DNA of 64,000 nucleotides, from contig BLAL01000083.1 in assembly GCA_015698045.1 (NCBI GenBank), positions 250,501 through 314,500 of the forward strand, read 5' to 3'. Origin of the DNA: Rhizophagus clarus (lineage: Eukaryota; Glomeromycota; Glomeromycetes; Glomerales; Glomeraceae). The notes below the pieces were generated by a model that did not search any database, had not been told where the DNA came from, and saw only the letters and a program-made list of their open reading frames with translations. This document shows positions 1 through 12,639 of this stretch, piece by piece; within the stretch, counting starts at the first letter, position 1, and the number at the start of each line of letters is the position of its first letter. Both the position numbers and the translations under genes were made by a program.

Positions 1-209
1 ATAAATTACATGAAAAATATAATTAATTGGTAGTATTATTAGCATAGTTATAGATAACAATAATCGTGAATCAAATTTTTCCTTTAAGAAATAATGTGAA
101 TACTAATATACGGTCTTTAAATATATGTTGTAAAGCTACGTATTTAGCATAACTGCTATCCATGATAATATCAATACCTTATGAGTAATGATGTATATCT
201 GTAGAAGAC

Positions 210-1205
210 CACCATGCTTTATAGTCTTTATGATTTTTGTATAAATGTTACCCTGTGTTAATTGTAAATTTAGTTTCAGTAACGTCTAAAATCTTAATGT
301 CATTAATGTTTATAAAATTAATTAAATGTTCTTGCTTAATACTAGTATTTAACCCTGATGTATTTAAAGTCGAAATCTTAAAAGTGTTTTTAATATCCCA
401 TAATATTATCAGTAGATGGTGAAATTATAGTTTGTTGTGACATCATTGTTGATTATTAGGTGGTGGTAGATTTGTGCCTTATTATGACAGATAAGCATTG
501 AATAGAGAAAATGAGCCTATTAATTGACCAAGTTAAATTATTCATTGTTTCTAATGAAGAGCATGCATTATTTACTTTATCTTCAATTTCATTCATGCAT
601 TGGACTGTAGGGTTTTGATTATGTTCCATAGCATCATGATAAAAATCTTGCAAATTGGCCGATTCATCCTAAGAATTTTGCATATTAATATCTGATGATG
701 ACGTATTTGTTTGTGTTGGAAAGTTGGATAATTGAGGATTGGAAGTCCTTACAATATCACTCACATTCTCTTCTGTTCTTACTCTTTTATTAAACGTGTT
801 GACAAATAAATTAGTGACTGGACCAAAATTAAGGTCAAGATCAGGTTTATTATTTGATTGATTTAGCATATGCATCTCGAGTTTAATAATTCTATCGTTA
901 AACTTTTTTATAATGTCATTAAATTTGTTAAGTTGCTGTTTGACTTTCTCAAGTTACGAATTTACATTAGAATTTACACTTTTATTTAATCTTCAGTTTT
1001 TCAAGATTATAAAGTCTTTGTTCAAATTACTTAATTCCTTGTGATTGAGGTATGTTGAAAGGGATATCCTTTGAGAATACGCAATTAGACTTAGGATTGA
1101 ATTCAGTTTTATTCTGCTCTGATTGTTGCGTATTGGAAGATGGTAATTTTTGTGGATTAGGAGAAACTTTCAAGGATCGTTGGGTTAGAGGTATACTCTG
1201 AAATC
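210..1205 (-). pseudogene. degenerate retroelement-like ORF with coiled-coil stretch
   Basis: Read on the minus strand, this stretch gives a polar, Ser/Asn/Gln-rich protein in several blocks. A Pro/Ser/Gln-rich part (QRSLKVSPNPQKLPSSN) comes first, then a coiled-coil-like part (KVKQQLNKFNDIIKKFNDRI), then two open blocks near 669-875 and 456-653. Stops and frame changes separate the blocks, so it is not a working gene. The style (low-complexity N-terminus, coiled coil, no enzyme) resembles ORF1 of LINE-type retroelements and the other relic ORFs in this window, but I see no zinc knuckle or RRM here. The assignment is therefore tentative. It could also be a decayed lineage-specific host gene. 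Confidence 0.35.
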
Positions 1206-1234
1206 TGTCAATCCAAATATCCGGTCATCCATTT

Positions 1235-1392
1235 GAAAATTAGCCAGATTCAGATTGACCAGATTGTGTAACAGGATTGACCAGATGGATCAACAGATAT
1301 CTATTCATCTGATGAATTGTTTTGTATTACCAGGTTGACCAGATTGACCGGATGGTTCAACAGATATCTGTTTAATCTGATAAATTTTTATC
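1235..1392. repeat. two-copy direct repeat, GGATTGACCAGATGG type
   Basis: The motif TTGACCAGAT...GGATGG(A/T)TCAACAGATATCT occurs twice about 85 bases apart, followed by a similar ATCTGATAAATT stretch. No gene is visible in it. It lies between the degenerate ORF on its left and the 111-bp array on its right. Confidence 0.5.
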
Positions 1393-1546
1393 TATCTTAT
1401 TTATTATTATACTGAAATTTTTTTCCAATAAAACCAAGCCATAATATGTTTATTAGTTTATAATTTATTATAAAGTAATTGTGTAACAAAATAATTTAAT
1501 TAATTTAATTAATAAAATTTACATTAATGTGTGAAGAAATTTAGTA

Positions 1547-2397
1547 ATTTGAACCTAATAAAATTATATCTCAAAGTAAACCCATCCCACACACTTATCC
1601 AATATCTCAAAAAATCCAAGAAGCTGAAATCTACAAAAAAAAATAAAAAAAGAAATGTTAGTATATTTCTTCAAAGTAAATTCCAAAAAAATCCACTTCC
1701 ACACACCTACCCAATATCTCAAAGAATCCAAGAAGCCAAAATCTACAAAAAAAAATATAAAAAGAAATATTAGTACTTTTCTTCAAAATAAATTCTGAAA
1801 AAATCCACCTCTATACACTTACCTGATATCCTAAAGAACTCAAGAAGCTGAAATCTACAAAAAAGAATAAAAAAAGTAATGCAAGTTATATTTCCTTAAA
1901 GTAAATTCCAAAAAAATCCACCCTTATACACTTATTCAATATCCTAAAGAACCCAAAAGCTAAAATCTGCAAAAAAGAATAAGAAAAGAAACGTTAGTTA
2001 CATTTTTTCAAAGTAAATTCTGAAAAAATTTATCTTCATACACTTACCTAATATCCCAAAGAACTCAAGAAGCTAAAATCTACAAAAAAGAATAAGAAAA
2101 AAAATGGTAGTTACGTTTTTTCAAAGTAAATTCTAAAAAAATCCATCCTTATATACTTATCCAAAATCCAAAAAAACTCAAGAAGCCAAAATCTACAAAA
2201 AAAATAAAAAAGAAACGTTAGTATGTTTCTTCAAAGTAAATTCCAAAAAACTTACCCCCACATACTTATCCGATATTCCAAAGAATTCAAGAAGCCAAAA
2301 TCTACAAAAAAGAATAAGAAAAGAAATGTTAGTTACATTTTCTCAAAGTAAATTCTGAAAAAAATACCCTACATGCTTACCCAATATCCCAAAGAAC
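1547..2397 (-). repeat. 111-bp tandem array with micro-exon/intron-like units (array 1)
   Basis: About eight copies of a unit of roughly 111 bp. On the minus strand each unit reads: T-rich tract ending TTTTTTGTAG, a block of about 32 nt (starting ATTTCAGCTTCTTGAGTTC or close variants), then GTAAGTGT or GTAGGTGT (GATAAGTGT in some copies), an A/T-rich stretch, a branch-like ACTAAYATTTC, and the next T-tract plus TAG. Acceptor, micro-exon, donor and branch point therefore recur in register. The 32-nt block is not a multiple of three and contains stops in some frames, so a repeat protein is unlikely. The array is cut on the right by the TIR element starting at 2398, where the repeat text breaks off within AAAGAACT. 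Confidence 0.7.
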
Positions 2398-4462
2398 TAG
2401 TGTTCTAAACGGGTCAGATTGGGTCAGATCAAATGGGTTACTTGACCCAATAATTTTTTTTAGGTCTGATCAGGTTGGATAACCCGTATGACTCGTCTGA
2501 TCTGAAATAATTTTGTCTGCTATAATGTTATTATTGTTATAACAAGAAATAATTTATTATATTTTTAAAAAGTATTAAATATAATGTTTTGTAAAAAAAT
2601 ACCAAAACTTCTTTTCTTTCTCAATAAAATTTGGGTTAATGGTTTTATTAAAGTAATTAATAATAAACCATATCAAACATTCTTCAACGTTTCTTTAAAC
2701 GTTTAATTTAAAAAAAATTGTGTTTAATTAAAAAAAGCAATGTATTTTCTTTTTTAAGCGTTTGATCCAAAAAAACGTAAAAAATATTTTTTAAAGCGTT
2801 TAATTTAAAAAAATGCTAAAATACATTTTTTTAAGCGCTTAATTTTTTAATTTTTTTTAAAAAAAAGCAGTGTATTTTTTTTAAGCGTTTGATGCATGTT
2901 TAATTTGAAAAAAAAGTTTTTAAAGCATTTAATTTAAAAAATGCTAAAATACGTTTTTAAAGCATTTAACTAAATTTAAAATGCTAAAATATATTTTTTA
3001 AAATGTTTAATTTAAAACGCTAAAATACATTTTTTAAAGCATTTAATTTAAAATGCTAAAATACGTTTTTAAAGTGTTTAATTTAATACGCTAAAATACG
3101 TTTTTAAAGCATTTAATTTAATACGTTTTCTTTAAGCATTTAATTTAAAAAATGCCAAAATACATTTTTTTAGCGTTTAATTTAAAAACGTATTTTTTTT
3201 AAAGTATTTAATTGAAAAATACAGGTTTAACGTCTTTTAAAGCGTTTAATTAAAAAAATGCTAAAATATATTTTTTTGAGCATTTAATTTAAAAAACGTA
3301 TTTTTTTAAAAGTATTTAATTAAGAAAATACGGTTTAGCATTTTTTTTTAAAGCGTTTAATTAAAAAAACTTATTTTTTCACAAAACGTTTCTTTTAAAG
3401 CGTTAAATTACATAAAAAAACATTTTTTTTCAAGTGTTTAATTTAAAAATTAAAAAGCGTTTTTTTTTAATTTTTAAAGCGTTTAATTAAAAAAATACTA
3501 AAATATGTCTTTATCTTTTATTTAATGCCTATAAAAAATGCTAAAATGCGCTTTTTAACATTTTTTTAAAGCGTTTAATAACTTAATAAAAAAATGGTAA
3601 AACCGTTCTTTAACGTTTTTTAATAATAAGCGTATAATTTAAAAACTTTTTTTTAATTTCTTAAAGTAAACAATTAAAAAAAAACCTAAATAAAATAAGT
3701 TTTTATTTTTTTTTAACGCCTATTTAAAAATGTCATTTTCAGAATGTTTAATTTAAAAAAGATGCTAAAATGCATTTTTTAACATTTTTTAAAGTGTTTT
3801 AATTAAAGACGTTTTTTTTTAATTTTTTAAAGCGCTTATAATTAAAAAAAAATGTTAAAATACGTTTTTTAATTCAAAAAAATGTTTTTTTTTAAACGTT
3901 AAATTTATTAAAAAAATGTTTTTATAAAGCGTTTAATAACTTAATAAAAAATGTTAAGACCATTCTTTAATGTTTTTTGGTGATAAGCGTATAATTTAAA
4001 AACATTTTTTTTTAATTTCTTAAAGCAAACAATTAAAAAAAATGCTAAATTATGTTTTTATCTTTTTTTTAACAAACGTTATTTTAGAATGTTTAATTTA
4101 AAAAAAAATGCTAAAATGTGTTTTAGAACGTTTAAATTTAAAAAAAATGCTAAAATGCATTTTTTTACAATTTTTTTTAAGCGATTGTTAAAAAAAAGTC
4201 ATTTTGCATTCATTAACTACTAAGAAAAAACTTTTCGGTATTTTTTTTTACATAAAATACTGTAAAACAAATACCAAAATGTTTCTTTTACAATCATTTA
4301 GTATCAGCGTTTTTATTTTTTAACTTCAGGTTAAAACAGTCAATCAGATCAATCAAACTATGACCTGATCTGAGATCGGGTTACAAATTTGATAACCTGA
4401 TCTGAATATTTCAGGTCAATCTGACAGGTCACCTGAATTAACCTGACCTGTTCAGAATACTA
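2398..4462. mobile_element. hAT-like TIR element with internal minisatellite
   Basis: The ends match as an inverted repeat. The left is TAGTGTTCTAAACGGGTCAG, and the right read in reverse is TAGTATTCTGAACAGGTCAG (17 of 20 identical). Subterminal zones (2410-2520, 4330-4450) are rich in GGTCAGAT/ATCTGACC words. The interior (about 2690-4200) is an array of (A)AAGCGTTTAATTTAAAAAA(T)GCTAAAATACGTTTTT variants. No transposase is present, so it is non-autonomous. The YAGNG-type terminus is hAT-like, but I could not find a clean 8-bp target duplication, so family assignment is weaker than for the other hAT elements here. It separates array 1 from the ORF1 relic at 4463-5939. Confidence 0.6.
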
Positions 4463-5939
4463 ATCTTAATAAGCTGTCTGTTGGCCGTAACAGCATTTGA
4501 ATTGGCTATTTACTAGACAAGTCCTGACTTTATGATTGATGGAATCACATACATAATAAGTAAGTGCATTTTTTTCAGCAAAATGTAGTTCTTTGTTATT
4601 GAAAGCAAAGTGATTTTCCTTTGCAGCATTTATATTATTGATACTATTAAAGTAAAACTAAGCGAAGCATTCTTTTTCATAATTCTGTGAGAAGCAGTTT
4701 TTGGGAACAAATACAGCCTTAGTTCTTGTACACATTACAATTTTTAAAAGATCTCCTCCATTTGTCCCTTTAGGTAGATTGGTAAGTTTCAAAACATACT
4801 TAAAGCGGTGATTGCGTTCTTCTTTAGTGAGTGTATTGGAAAAGATTCTGAAAGTCTTATTCAAAAATTTCATTGATCATTCTTCTTTTAAAGTATCCGC
4901 TAGGTCTTTGTTAGCGAAGGTGACTACCACTTCATAATATAAATTTTTAATTGTAAATTTGATCTTTTTTACTTGACTTAGTGTTGTAGATGTTGCTCAA
5001 ATAAATCTTTTTCAATATCTAGTGGAATATCTCAGATCTTGATCTCAAAATCAGATTCTAGGTTGGACTGATTTTGTGTAAATGATTCTATATTACTAAA
5101 TTTAGTTGAATTGTTGACCATGATGGGTTTTGTCATAACTTTATTGGTTGCATCTTCAGTTTCGCAAACAACTTTAATTATCTTTACGCCTTTAATTGTA
5201 GTAGTTAAGAATATGTGTGCCAGTCCAACTATATGGCAAAACGCGTGATTCTTTTTTTCTGTGTCATTCTGACCTAAAACTAAATCTAGAGGAAAGAAAA
5301 AGGTAATTTTTTAAGACTTTCCTATTACTATCCAGCATGGTTATGTCTTATTCATCTTATTCTACTGACTAGAAGTAACAGTAGTAGTTGTAGCAGTTTG
5401 AGCTTGTGCATGGATTGAAGCTTCAAGTCCAGCATAGAGCTCTGAACAGTTTGGTTCAGTTCCATTTCAGTTCCAGCTGAATCCAATCATAAGATTTTAC
5501 CAAAAGTATTTTTTGGTTTAAAATCTTTACTGAAACATGTTTTCAGATAGAACTTTAACCAAAAATATTTTCAGTTAAAACCACTTACCAAAAACACTTT
5601 ATTTTGAAGTATTTTATTAGTTCAGTTTTTTTAAAACTGAAACCTGAAACTGAACCAGTTTTTTTAAACTGTAACTATTTTCGGTAAATGTTTTTTAACT
5701 GAAAACTTTTTCAGTTAAAAATTCTATCCAAAAACAATTTTCAGTAATAATTTTAAACCAAAAAATGTTTTCAGTAAAATTTTATGGGCTGAAACTGAAA
5801 AAGAACTGAAAACTGCAATTTGAAGTTCTAGTCCAGCAGTAGTTTGTTGTTGCAAGTTGTTAAGAGTACCTTAACCCTCTGTAGAAGCTGTAGAAGTACC
5901 TTCAGTATTAACAGAGTTTATATTTTCAACTCCTTCCAT
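4463..5939 (-). pseudogene. degenerate LINE ORF1-like gene (RRM/zinc-knuckle type)
   Basis: From an ATG at 5937-5939 the minus strand reads MEGVENINSVNTEGTSTAST, then a Gln/Thr-rich linker, a basic NRKSLKK block, an RRM-like stretch (WDIPLDIEKDLFEQHLQH), an open block at 4658-4873, and a zinc-knuckle-like end, YVCDSINHKVRTC. In that knuckle the first expected Cys reads Tyr, a change one transition away. Order and style match ORF1 proteins of LINEs. Multiple stops and frame changes break it, and a 396-bp hAT MITE (5435-5830) interrupts its N-terminal half. The right-hand end of the protein is truncated by the TIR element ending at 4462. Confidence 0.5.
5435..5830. mobile_element. non-autonomous hAT element (8-bp TSD GTCCAGCA)
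   Basis: GTCCAGCA occurs directly on both sides (5427-5434 and 5831-5838). The element begins TAGAGCTCTGAAC and its right end in reverse reads TAGAACTTCAAA. The 8-bp duplication and TAG-type ends fit the hAT superfamily. The inside is a low-complexity run of GTTTTCAGTTAAAA / CTGAAAC words in both orientations, and no transposase is present. It sits in the ORF1 relic. Confidence 0.8.
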
Positions 5940-6261
5940 TATTCTTCCTTTTTAACTACAAGAAAAGTAATAAAATATTACATATAACAAGAGTTTTTGA
6001 CAGTTTTAGTATGAAATTCTTGTTATTCAAATTGTGGCAAAAAGATCAGCGGAAAGAGTTATCATTAAATTTATATAATATAGATTTGTAATAAATAAAA
6101 ATTTTAATACTATTTATATAATTATTCAAATCAGGGATTAGAAGATTTAGTTTACTTATTTTCTTTAGTTTTTTAATGTTATGTATTTTAAAATTTTGCA
6201 TATTAATCTTATAAAATATCTCTATATATAGCACTTAATAAAAAATTCAAAAGTTATCTGA

Positions 6262-6373
6262 CTCTTATATATATATTTTAAGATTTATTTGATCTGATCT
6301 GATTTAATCTAAAAAAAAATCAGGTTAAATTAATCAGCTAACCTGTTCTGATCTAACTAACCTGTTTAAAACT
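6262..6373. repeat. fragment related to the 2398-4462 TIR element
   Basis: The right side, reversed, reads TTAGAGTTTTAAACAGGTTAG, resembling the TAGTGTTCTAAACGGGTCAG terminus at 2398. The body holds GATCTGATCTGATTTAATC and AGCTAACCTGTTCTGATC words. A matching left end was not found, so this is called a fragment. Confidence 0.4.
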
Positions 6374-6789
6374 CTAATTATACTAGTAGGTTTTCTTTAA
6401 ATCCTATTTTTTTATTTTTTTTTTTTTGTTTTCATATATTATATTTTATTTTAATATTAGTTTAATTGTTTTATATTAAATTATCTGTTTATAAATTTTA
6501 TAAATAAAAAATTTCTTTTTAGCCAAATAATTTAATACTTATTAAATTACCTATTGAACTTTTTTTTACAAAATTATTTACAATTATTTCTACTAATATT
6601 GGCTACAATAATTGGTATTCTTTTAAAAATTTTTATAATAATTATAAATTAGATTAGTTTATCAAATTTAGTTTATAACAAAATAAAATAAAATTTACCT
6701 AAAAAAGGAATAATCAAATAAAATACATTGTACTGTCTATAAATAAAAAATAAAAGGCATTAATCAAGTAATAATATATAACAAAAATG
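6374..6789. other. AT-rich spacer downstream of Argonaute
   Basis: Very AT-rich sequence with no convincing ORF. It probably contains the 3' UTR and polyadenylation region of the minus-strand Argonaute gene, but no specific signal stands out. Confidence 0.5.
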
Positions 6790-9700
6790 TTACTTATTAT
6801 TACCTTTAGCTAAACTTTCTTTAACTTCTTTTAATACAAATTCTGTTTCACCACGTGGCTGTTGTTCAAGATGTAATCTACATATATCACCAATATTATT
6901 ATGATATTAATTATGTATTTGATGGTTAATAAATTAACTTACCGTGCACGTTTAGCCGCCAAATGTGCATAATCTACGAAAATACAAACAAAATTATGTA
7001 AATTATTTAATTGATTTTTGAATTTATGTTATTGATACTCACAAGCTGCTGGCGCAATAGAAACAGAACGGGTAGCACTAAAATATGATATAAACTTACG
7101 ATCAATAATTATTGTAAAATACAAGATCAACTAATTGATATTAATGGGAATACCGTTGATAATTATAACAAAGTTTATGTGTCAAGTTTTGCAGCATATC
7201 AGATGTAAATTTATTTTCGTCAAAAAGAACATGATCTTAAAATGAAAGAATCAGAGTTAGAAGGCTAATTAATTAATTTTTCATAAAAAATAATATCAAA
7301 AAAAAAAAAAAAAAAAATAATACAATGAGCTGGACGAGAAGTTCCATGTAAACTTGTGTGTGATTGTAAAACTGAAAAGCATTCAATGTAAGTCACGAAA
7401 ATAAAAATTATATATTAAATAGAACTAATAATTAATAAAGAAATACTCACAAAAATCAAATAAATATGGATGTGTTATTTTACGGTCTACAACAGTACCA
7501 GCTACACAATTTCCTTTACTGTATGAAATATAAGAAATGTTACATATTCATTTTAATGATTTCATGTTAAATTTAATTACCTATCAGTATCGTTTTTTTG
7601 TTGTGGATAAAATCGAGTGTGATGTCTTTTGCCTACAATCACAAAAGTAATAGGAGGGTTATATGTTTCGTCAATTTCTTTGCAAGCCTCTAACATTACA
7701 ATAAAAAAAGTATGTAAGAATTAATGCCAAAAAAAAAACCCTATATTAAATGTACCTTTGATTTTTTCAAGCTCATGTGTTAAAACCATTTCAAATTGAC
7801 TCTCAGATACACCATCGCGATACATGATAATTCGCATAGGTAAAATATTATTTTTTGCACGATAATCTATTAAAATTTCTTTAACCATCCCACCCATATT
7901 TTCAATCTTTTCTTGTCTTGTTCTTTGACTTTCAAGTTTAGAGATAAACCTTCCTCCTTGGCGATCGAGAGAGCCAACAACTGCACAGATTGAAGGCATA
8001 TCTGTAAAATAGCAACAATAATGAATAATCAATAAAATTTAGTAAATGAGAGATATAAAAGGGAATTGTGTACTTGATGGTCCAGCACGTCCACCAGTAG
8101 GGTGGGTAACATCTGCACCAAGCAGCATAACTGGTTCTTTTGTTAACTGAGGAATTTCTGTTTCCTCGAGAGATTGATTAGTTCCTCCAAGCTTCAAATT
8201 TATTTTAAGTGCTACGTTGGCGCAATATTGCTTAGTTGTTTTATGTGACGACACCTTATCAATTTGCACACATTGCGAAGGAACACCAATAATAGTGTCA
8301 GTGGTATATTTTATGGCCCGATAACGCTTTTCATCATCATCAGGGAGAACAAAAAGCATAAGTTGTAAATCATTTGAAAGATGATTTCTTGCATTATTAT
8401 ACTCTGCCTCAATCATACGTTGATATGTTTGTGCATCACCATGAGGTTTGACGCAACTGATTCTGGGATTAGCCTCTGCAATATCCTTATTTACCAAAAA
8501 AGTTAAATTGACAATAATTATAATTTAATATCAAACATATAACCATTATTAATAATTTATTACCATTCCCTGTTGCCGGCTAGTATTGACAAGCTCTTTT
8601 ACAAATTGCTTTGCCTGATTAAATCTCCGCTGTTCAATAAATGCAACTACAACCCAATAACGAAGAGTATTTCCACTTCTTACAAATTTACGATCTCTCA
8701 GATTCCATCCACCTTCTTTAGGTTTTACGGTTCCACCCGCCTTGGAAGTGGAATGATATGAAATTTGTGGTGGCTTCAAAACACGAGCTTTATAAAAGAA
8801 TAACAAAAAAAAAATTATATTTAATTTAACATCAACTATATTAACTGATATTCAAAATATAATTTACCGGGAACAGTCGCCATTTTTTCATCAACTTCCA
8901 TCCCAAAGCCACCTAGTTTAAAGTCTTTTTCAAATTGTAAAACATTTTGTACACCTTCATTGATTCGTTGTACATTTTCTTGAGGTCGTAAAGCGGTATG
9001 TTTTATCATTGCTCCTCTCTGAGCGCTAGTTAACTTTGCAACAGGGAATCGTTGTCCCTAAACGTATAAAAAATACAGATGTTAGAACTATCATAAAAAA
9101 TGTGTATATTTTTTATATTAAAAAAAATAACCTCAATAACATTGCAAAGTTCTATTGGAATTTTATCATTTCTGCGACCTTCAAGCTCAACAAGATGTAC
9201 ATAACGTAAAGTGATATCATAACGACGTTGAAAGTATGTATAAATATCAATTTTTTCACCAGACTCTGGATTATCAATTTTAATATCATAGGCATTATTT
9301 GGACAAAGCCTTTTGATCTTTAATCTTGTATTAACTTGAGGACGATGGACAGGTCTAAATTGTAAACCACGTATAAGCTCAGTCACTCTATCATGCTGAT
9401 TTTGACTAAAACGTTCTTGAATGTCGGAATTAAGGTATTTCGGGATCAAATTTGAAAGAATGCCAGGTTCGTAAAACACAGTATAAGTTGTATTAACATT
9501 AACAAAGTAACTATCTAGCAAAGATAAATCAAGTAAGCATGTAAACTTACGGTAATATTAAGATGTTATAAATGAAAATACCTTGCCCGGGTCTCACACT
9601 TTCAAACCATCCCATCCATAGCTCTACACCACCTCCAAGTGTCTTACGGGTTGAAGGCAAGTATGTGGATTCGCCAAATTGTGTATATTTCATTGATGGA

Positions 9701-10736
9701 ATATGATGTATGAGAGCATTTAATCCTCTTATCCCAGCTATAAAATTTTATTGAATAAAAAAAAATAAAATAAACATATTGACAAATTTTCGAGCAAAAT
9801 AAAACAAAACAAAATAAAATAAATAAAAATCACCTAAATCAAAATATTCCCATTTCATTTCTCTACCCTCAAGACACTTCTTTAGTTCGCCTAGATCAAC
9901 TCTATCGAGCTTCTGGACTTCAACTTTAAATTCCATTGGGTTTCCCCTGGAATCTTGATCGTCTTTTAAACTAACCTAAGAATTAAAATTTAATATTAGT
10001 CAACAATATATTAAAAAATATGTGTCATATCTCACCGACGTATTTCCAGAATCTGGGCTATTCAATCTCAATAAATCGGTAGAATAAAGAGTTGTATTTC
10101 CTATATTTTAAATCAAATATTAGTAACTAACACTTTTAGTGATGAAATGATGTAAGATATGTATATCATAATTGGCTAAAGATAGTCAATCTTTATTATA
10201 ATTCTTTTTTTTTTTTTTTTTCTTTGTTTGATTTTTAACACCCACCATCAAAGACTACACCAACTCCTTTGAACCAACCATTACGTTCTTGCTTTTCTAA
10301 TTGTTGGAATACCATGCGTTGTACATGTACAGGAAGCTGTTTTTGTTGCTTTTGTTGCTTTGGGGCGCGTCTTCTTTGATTACTTTGATTACTTTCTCCC
10401 TCGGGTCTTTGTTGAATAACAAGCTTCATAGATATATCATATTTTTCAAGATATGGTTTATTTGCTATCTAACAATCAATTTTTAATATCAAAATTATTA
10501 AATTCACGACCTATTATAAATAATTAAAGCAAGCGAAATAAGTACAATACTTTTTTAACTTCAAAATAATTCGTGAGAACTTGAGTGGGACGTCCGGTTC
10601 TTCCATAATCTGGTCGTTTAGCCATATTCTTTATGGCCTTTTCCCTTAGAGCTTCTTGCCGTTCGTCTCGTATTTGCGGCTCTTTCTTTTCTTCACCTTT
10701 ACGCTGTTCAGCCTCTTTACGACCGTTTTTAGCCAT
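6790..10736 (-). CDS. Argonaute, slicer-type (17 exons, 895 aa)
   Basis: Guide-RNA-binding effector of RNA silencing. Exons on the minus strand (high to low): 10736-10551, 10468-10246, 10100-10036, 9975-9834, 9737-9582, 9514-9132, 9057-8868, 8787-8564, 8485-8074, 8001-7756, 7689-7581, 7518-7451, 7371-7324, 7235-7154, 7077-7043, 6973-6943, 6877-6790. All junctions are GT-AG and keep one frame. The total is 2688 nt including the TAA, a usual eukaryotic AGO length. The order is a basic N-terminus, N domain with ArgoL1 (GWFESVRPGQ), PAZ (about 255-385), L2 (TVPARVLKPP), MID and PIWI. MID keeps the Y, K, Q, K 5'-phosphate contacts (YRAIK, SQCVQ, ALKINLK). The PIWI tetrad is D648 (GADVTHP), E691 (TRQEKI), D723 (MYRDGVS) and H860 (YYAHLAAKRAR), so slicing should be possible. 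The ATG precedes a Lys/Glu-rich leader, and no stop interrupts the model. Exon edges were placed by eye and are consistent in phase, but a few could shift by some bases. Confidence 0.95.
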
Positions 10737-12383
10737 TAATAACTAAAAAACTAAATTTGAGAAAGAATATAATTAAAGAATCTGAAACATTCTAAATATT
10801 AATTAAATATATGTTCGTATTTAATGAATTATACAACTGAACAAGCTCTAAGAGTATAAAAAAGTGCCTTTTATTACTTTAATTAATTCACAAAAACCTA
10901 TATTTTAAAGCCGAATAATATGTTTAACTTAAACCGATAAAGTCAAATTCTCAGAAAAACGGTAATGAGCATTAAAGAATATATATACATGTATTTATAG
11001 ACGTGTTTTTCCGAGAAAACAACCGGAAAAACTTGTAATTTGATCGCTAAGCCGTTAACAATTGTGCGGTGGCGTGGTAGATAACACGTGAATTTATTCA
11101 TTATTCGATATAGGCAGTTGGTTTCAAAGGACATATGTTTAATCATATTTGGAATAGCCGTATTATACATATGATAATGCTTTTCGAACATTCCAGAATA
11201 AAACGCAACATTTGGATTGGATGGAATCAACGCCTCAATTCATTTTGGATCGAGTTGGACCAATGGGAATTTATTTATACGATTGATACATGATATTTCG
11301 ATCTAAAAAGGATTTGTATATTAACTACTAAATATAAAAATAAAATTTGTTAATGGATTATTTTATACCTGCATATTTTTTATTTTATTTTTATTTTTAT
11401 TGAAACAAAAGGATTTATAATAAAAGTAACATAAAAGATAGAATCAATACATATATATAGTATGTGAGTACCAAGGTTTGGTCAAACTAATATTAAATCA
11501 AAAGATCTAAACTGAAATGAAATTACAACCCTCTAAACAGTATTATATATGGGATATTGTCTGGCAATTTTTTGTGAATATGAATATCCAAAAAATCCAT
11601 ATTCATATTCATAATTCACAGACTTTACAGACATAGACAAGTTGTTAACCAACCTTAAAAATCTTTTGGCTGAAATTAATAAGAAGTACAGCTGGCATTA
11701 ATACAAATAAAATATCCCAAATATGAAAATATAACAGACATGGATCAGACTGTCTAATCTGGAATTATCCAATATCTATGTTTGTATCTCATAATAACAT
11801 TACTTTTAAATCATAAACATATAAATGTAAACAACTTTTAACTTTGCAAGATACAAAGTATTATTCTTTACCATGAGGTCTTAACAATTAAACAATATAA
11901 CTATTACTAACAATAAAGAGAAATAAAGTAAGTTGTGTGATCAACTCATATATAATACATAATAATCAAGACTATATATCTATTATATAATAAATAAATT
12001 GATGTAAACTTTTAAAAGTTAATTCTATATTAATATGATTAATATAATGGTAATGAAAATAAGGATCCATTCCATAAAAATACTTTTTAATATAAGAAGA
12101 GATATCCATATTTTCCTTTCAGATTAAAAGCGCTTAATAATAAAAAAATTATATTATATATTTGGTAAAGTTTACGTTCATGTAATTGATATTTTATAAT
12201 AAAGTATAAATGAATTTTACAGATAAATACAATTCTAAATAAGAAATTAATTATTAAGGAATAAAATCTCATAAAAAATCAATAAATATAAAATAATTAT
12301 TATAATTTAATAAGCTTTAGAGATCAAGGCTAATAAATCCTCTTGAAAAATGTGAATATTATTATATTAGATTGTAAAAGAAT
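10737..12383. other. Argonaute upstream region and AT-rich spacer
   Basis: The first 600 bases upstream of the Argonaute ATG are less AT-biased and contain a 95-codon minus-strand reading (10943-11230, starting MIPSNPNVAF). It has no family I recognise and may be 5' UTR or promoter sequence or a gene fragment. A short inverted motif around 11570-11640 (TGAATATGAATATCC against ATATTCATATTC) is the only other structure. From 11,650 to 12,380 I see only low-complexity AT sequence. Confidence 0.4.
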
Positions 12384-12432
12384 ATATAGGGTCTTTGCAA
12401 TAGAAAGAGCAGAAACTCAGATAAATATGATT
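12384..12432. repeat. putative terminal repeat, GGGTCTTTGCAATAGAAAG type
   Basis: GGGTCTTTGCAATAGAAAG...GC..AAACT..CAGA here is matched in reverse orientation at about 19335-19381 (GGGGTTTTTGCAATAGAAAG in reverse), and both are next to a TA. They could be the two ends of one large TIR element about 7 kb long, or the ends of two unrelated copies. A further partial copy lies at 19127-19147. Confidence 0.35.
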
Positions 12433-12639
12433 TTAAGATAATTGAGTTTGAAAGTTTTTAATCACATGTAAACAGATCAACAATCTGCAGTAGTAAAAAT
12501 AGGACATTCTTATTATGGCAATTGCTTTACCAATCTGTGAATTTAAAAATAGATTTTTTTTAAAATAAATTTATTAGTATAAATTTTTTATAAACTTTCT
12601 TTGATCTTGAAAGCCAAGCAGTATTTCCTTTAATTTTTA

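Noticed and set aside
2398-4462. An 8-bp hAT duplication at this element
   Set aside because: Flanks CAAAGAAC and ATCTTAAT do not match, so the superfamily is left as hAT-like only.
8573-8761. Plus-strand frame opposite Argonaute exon 8
   Set aside because: Antisense shadow of a conserved exon.
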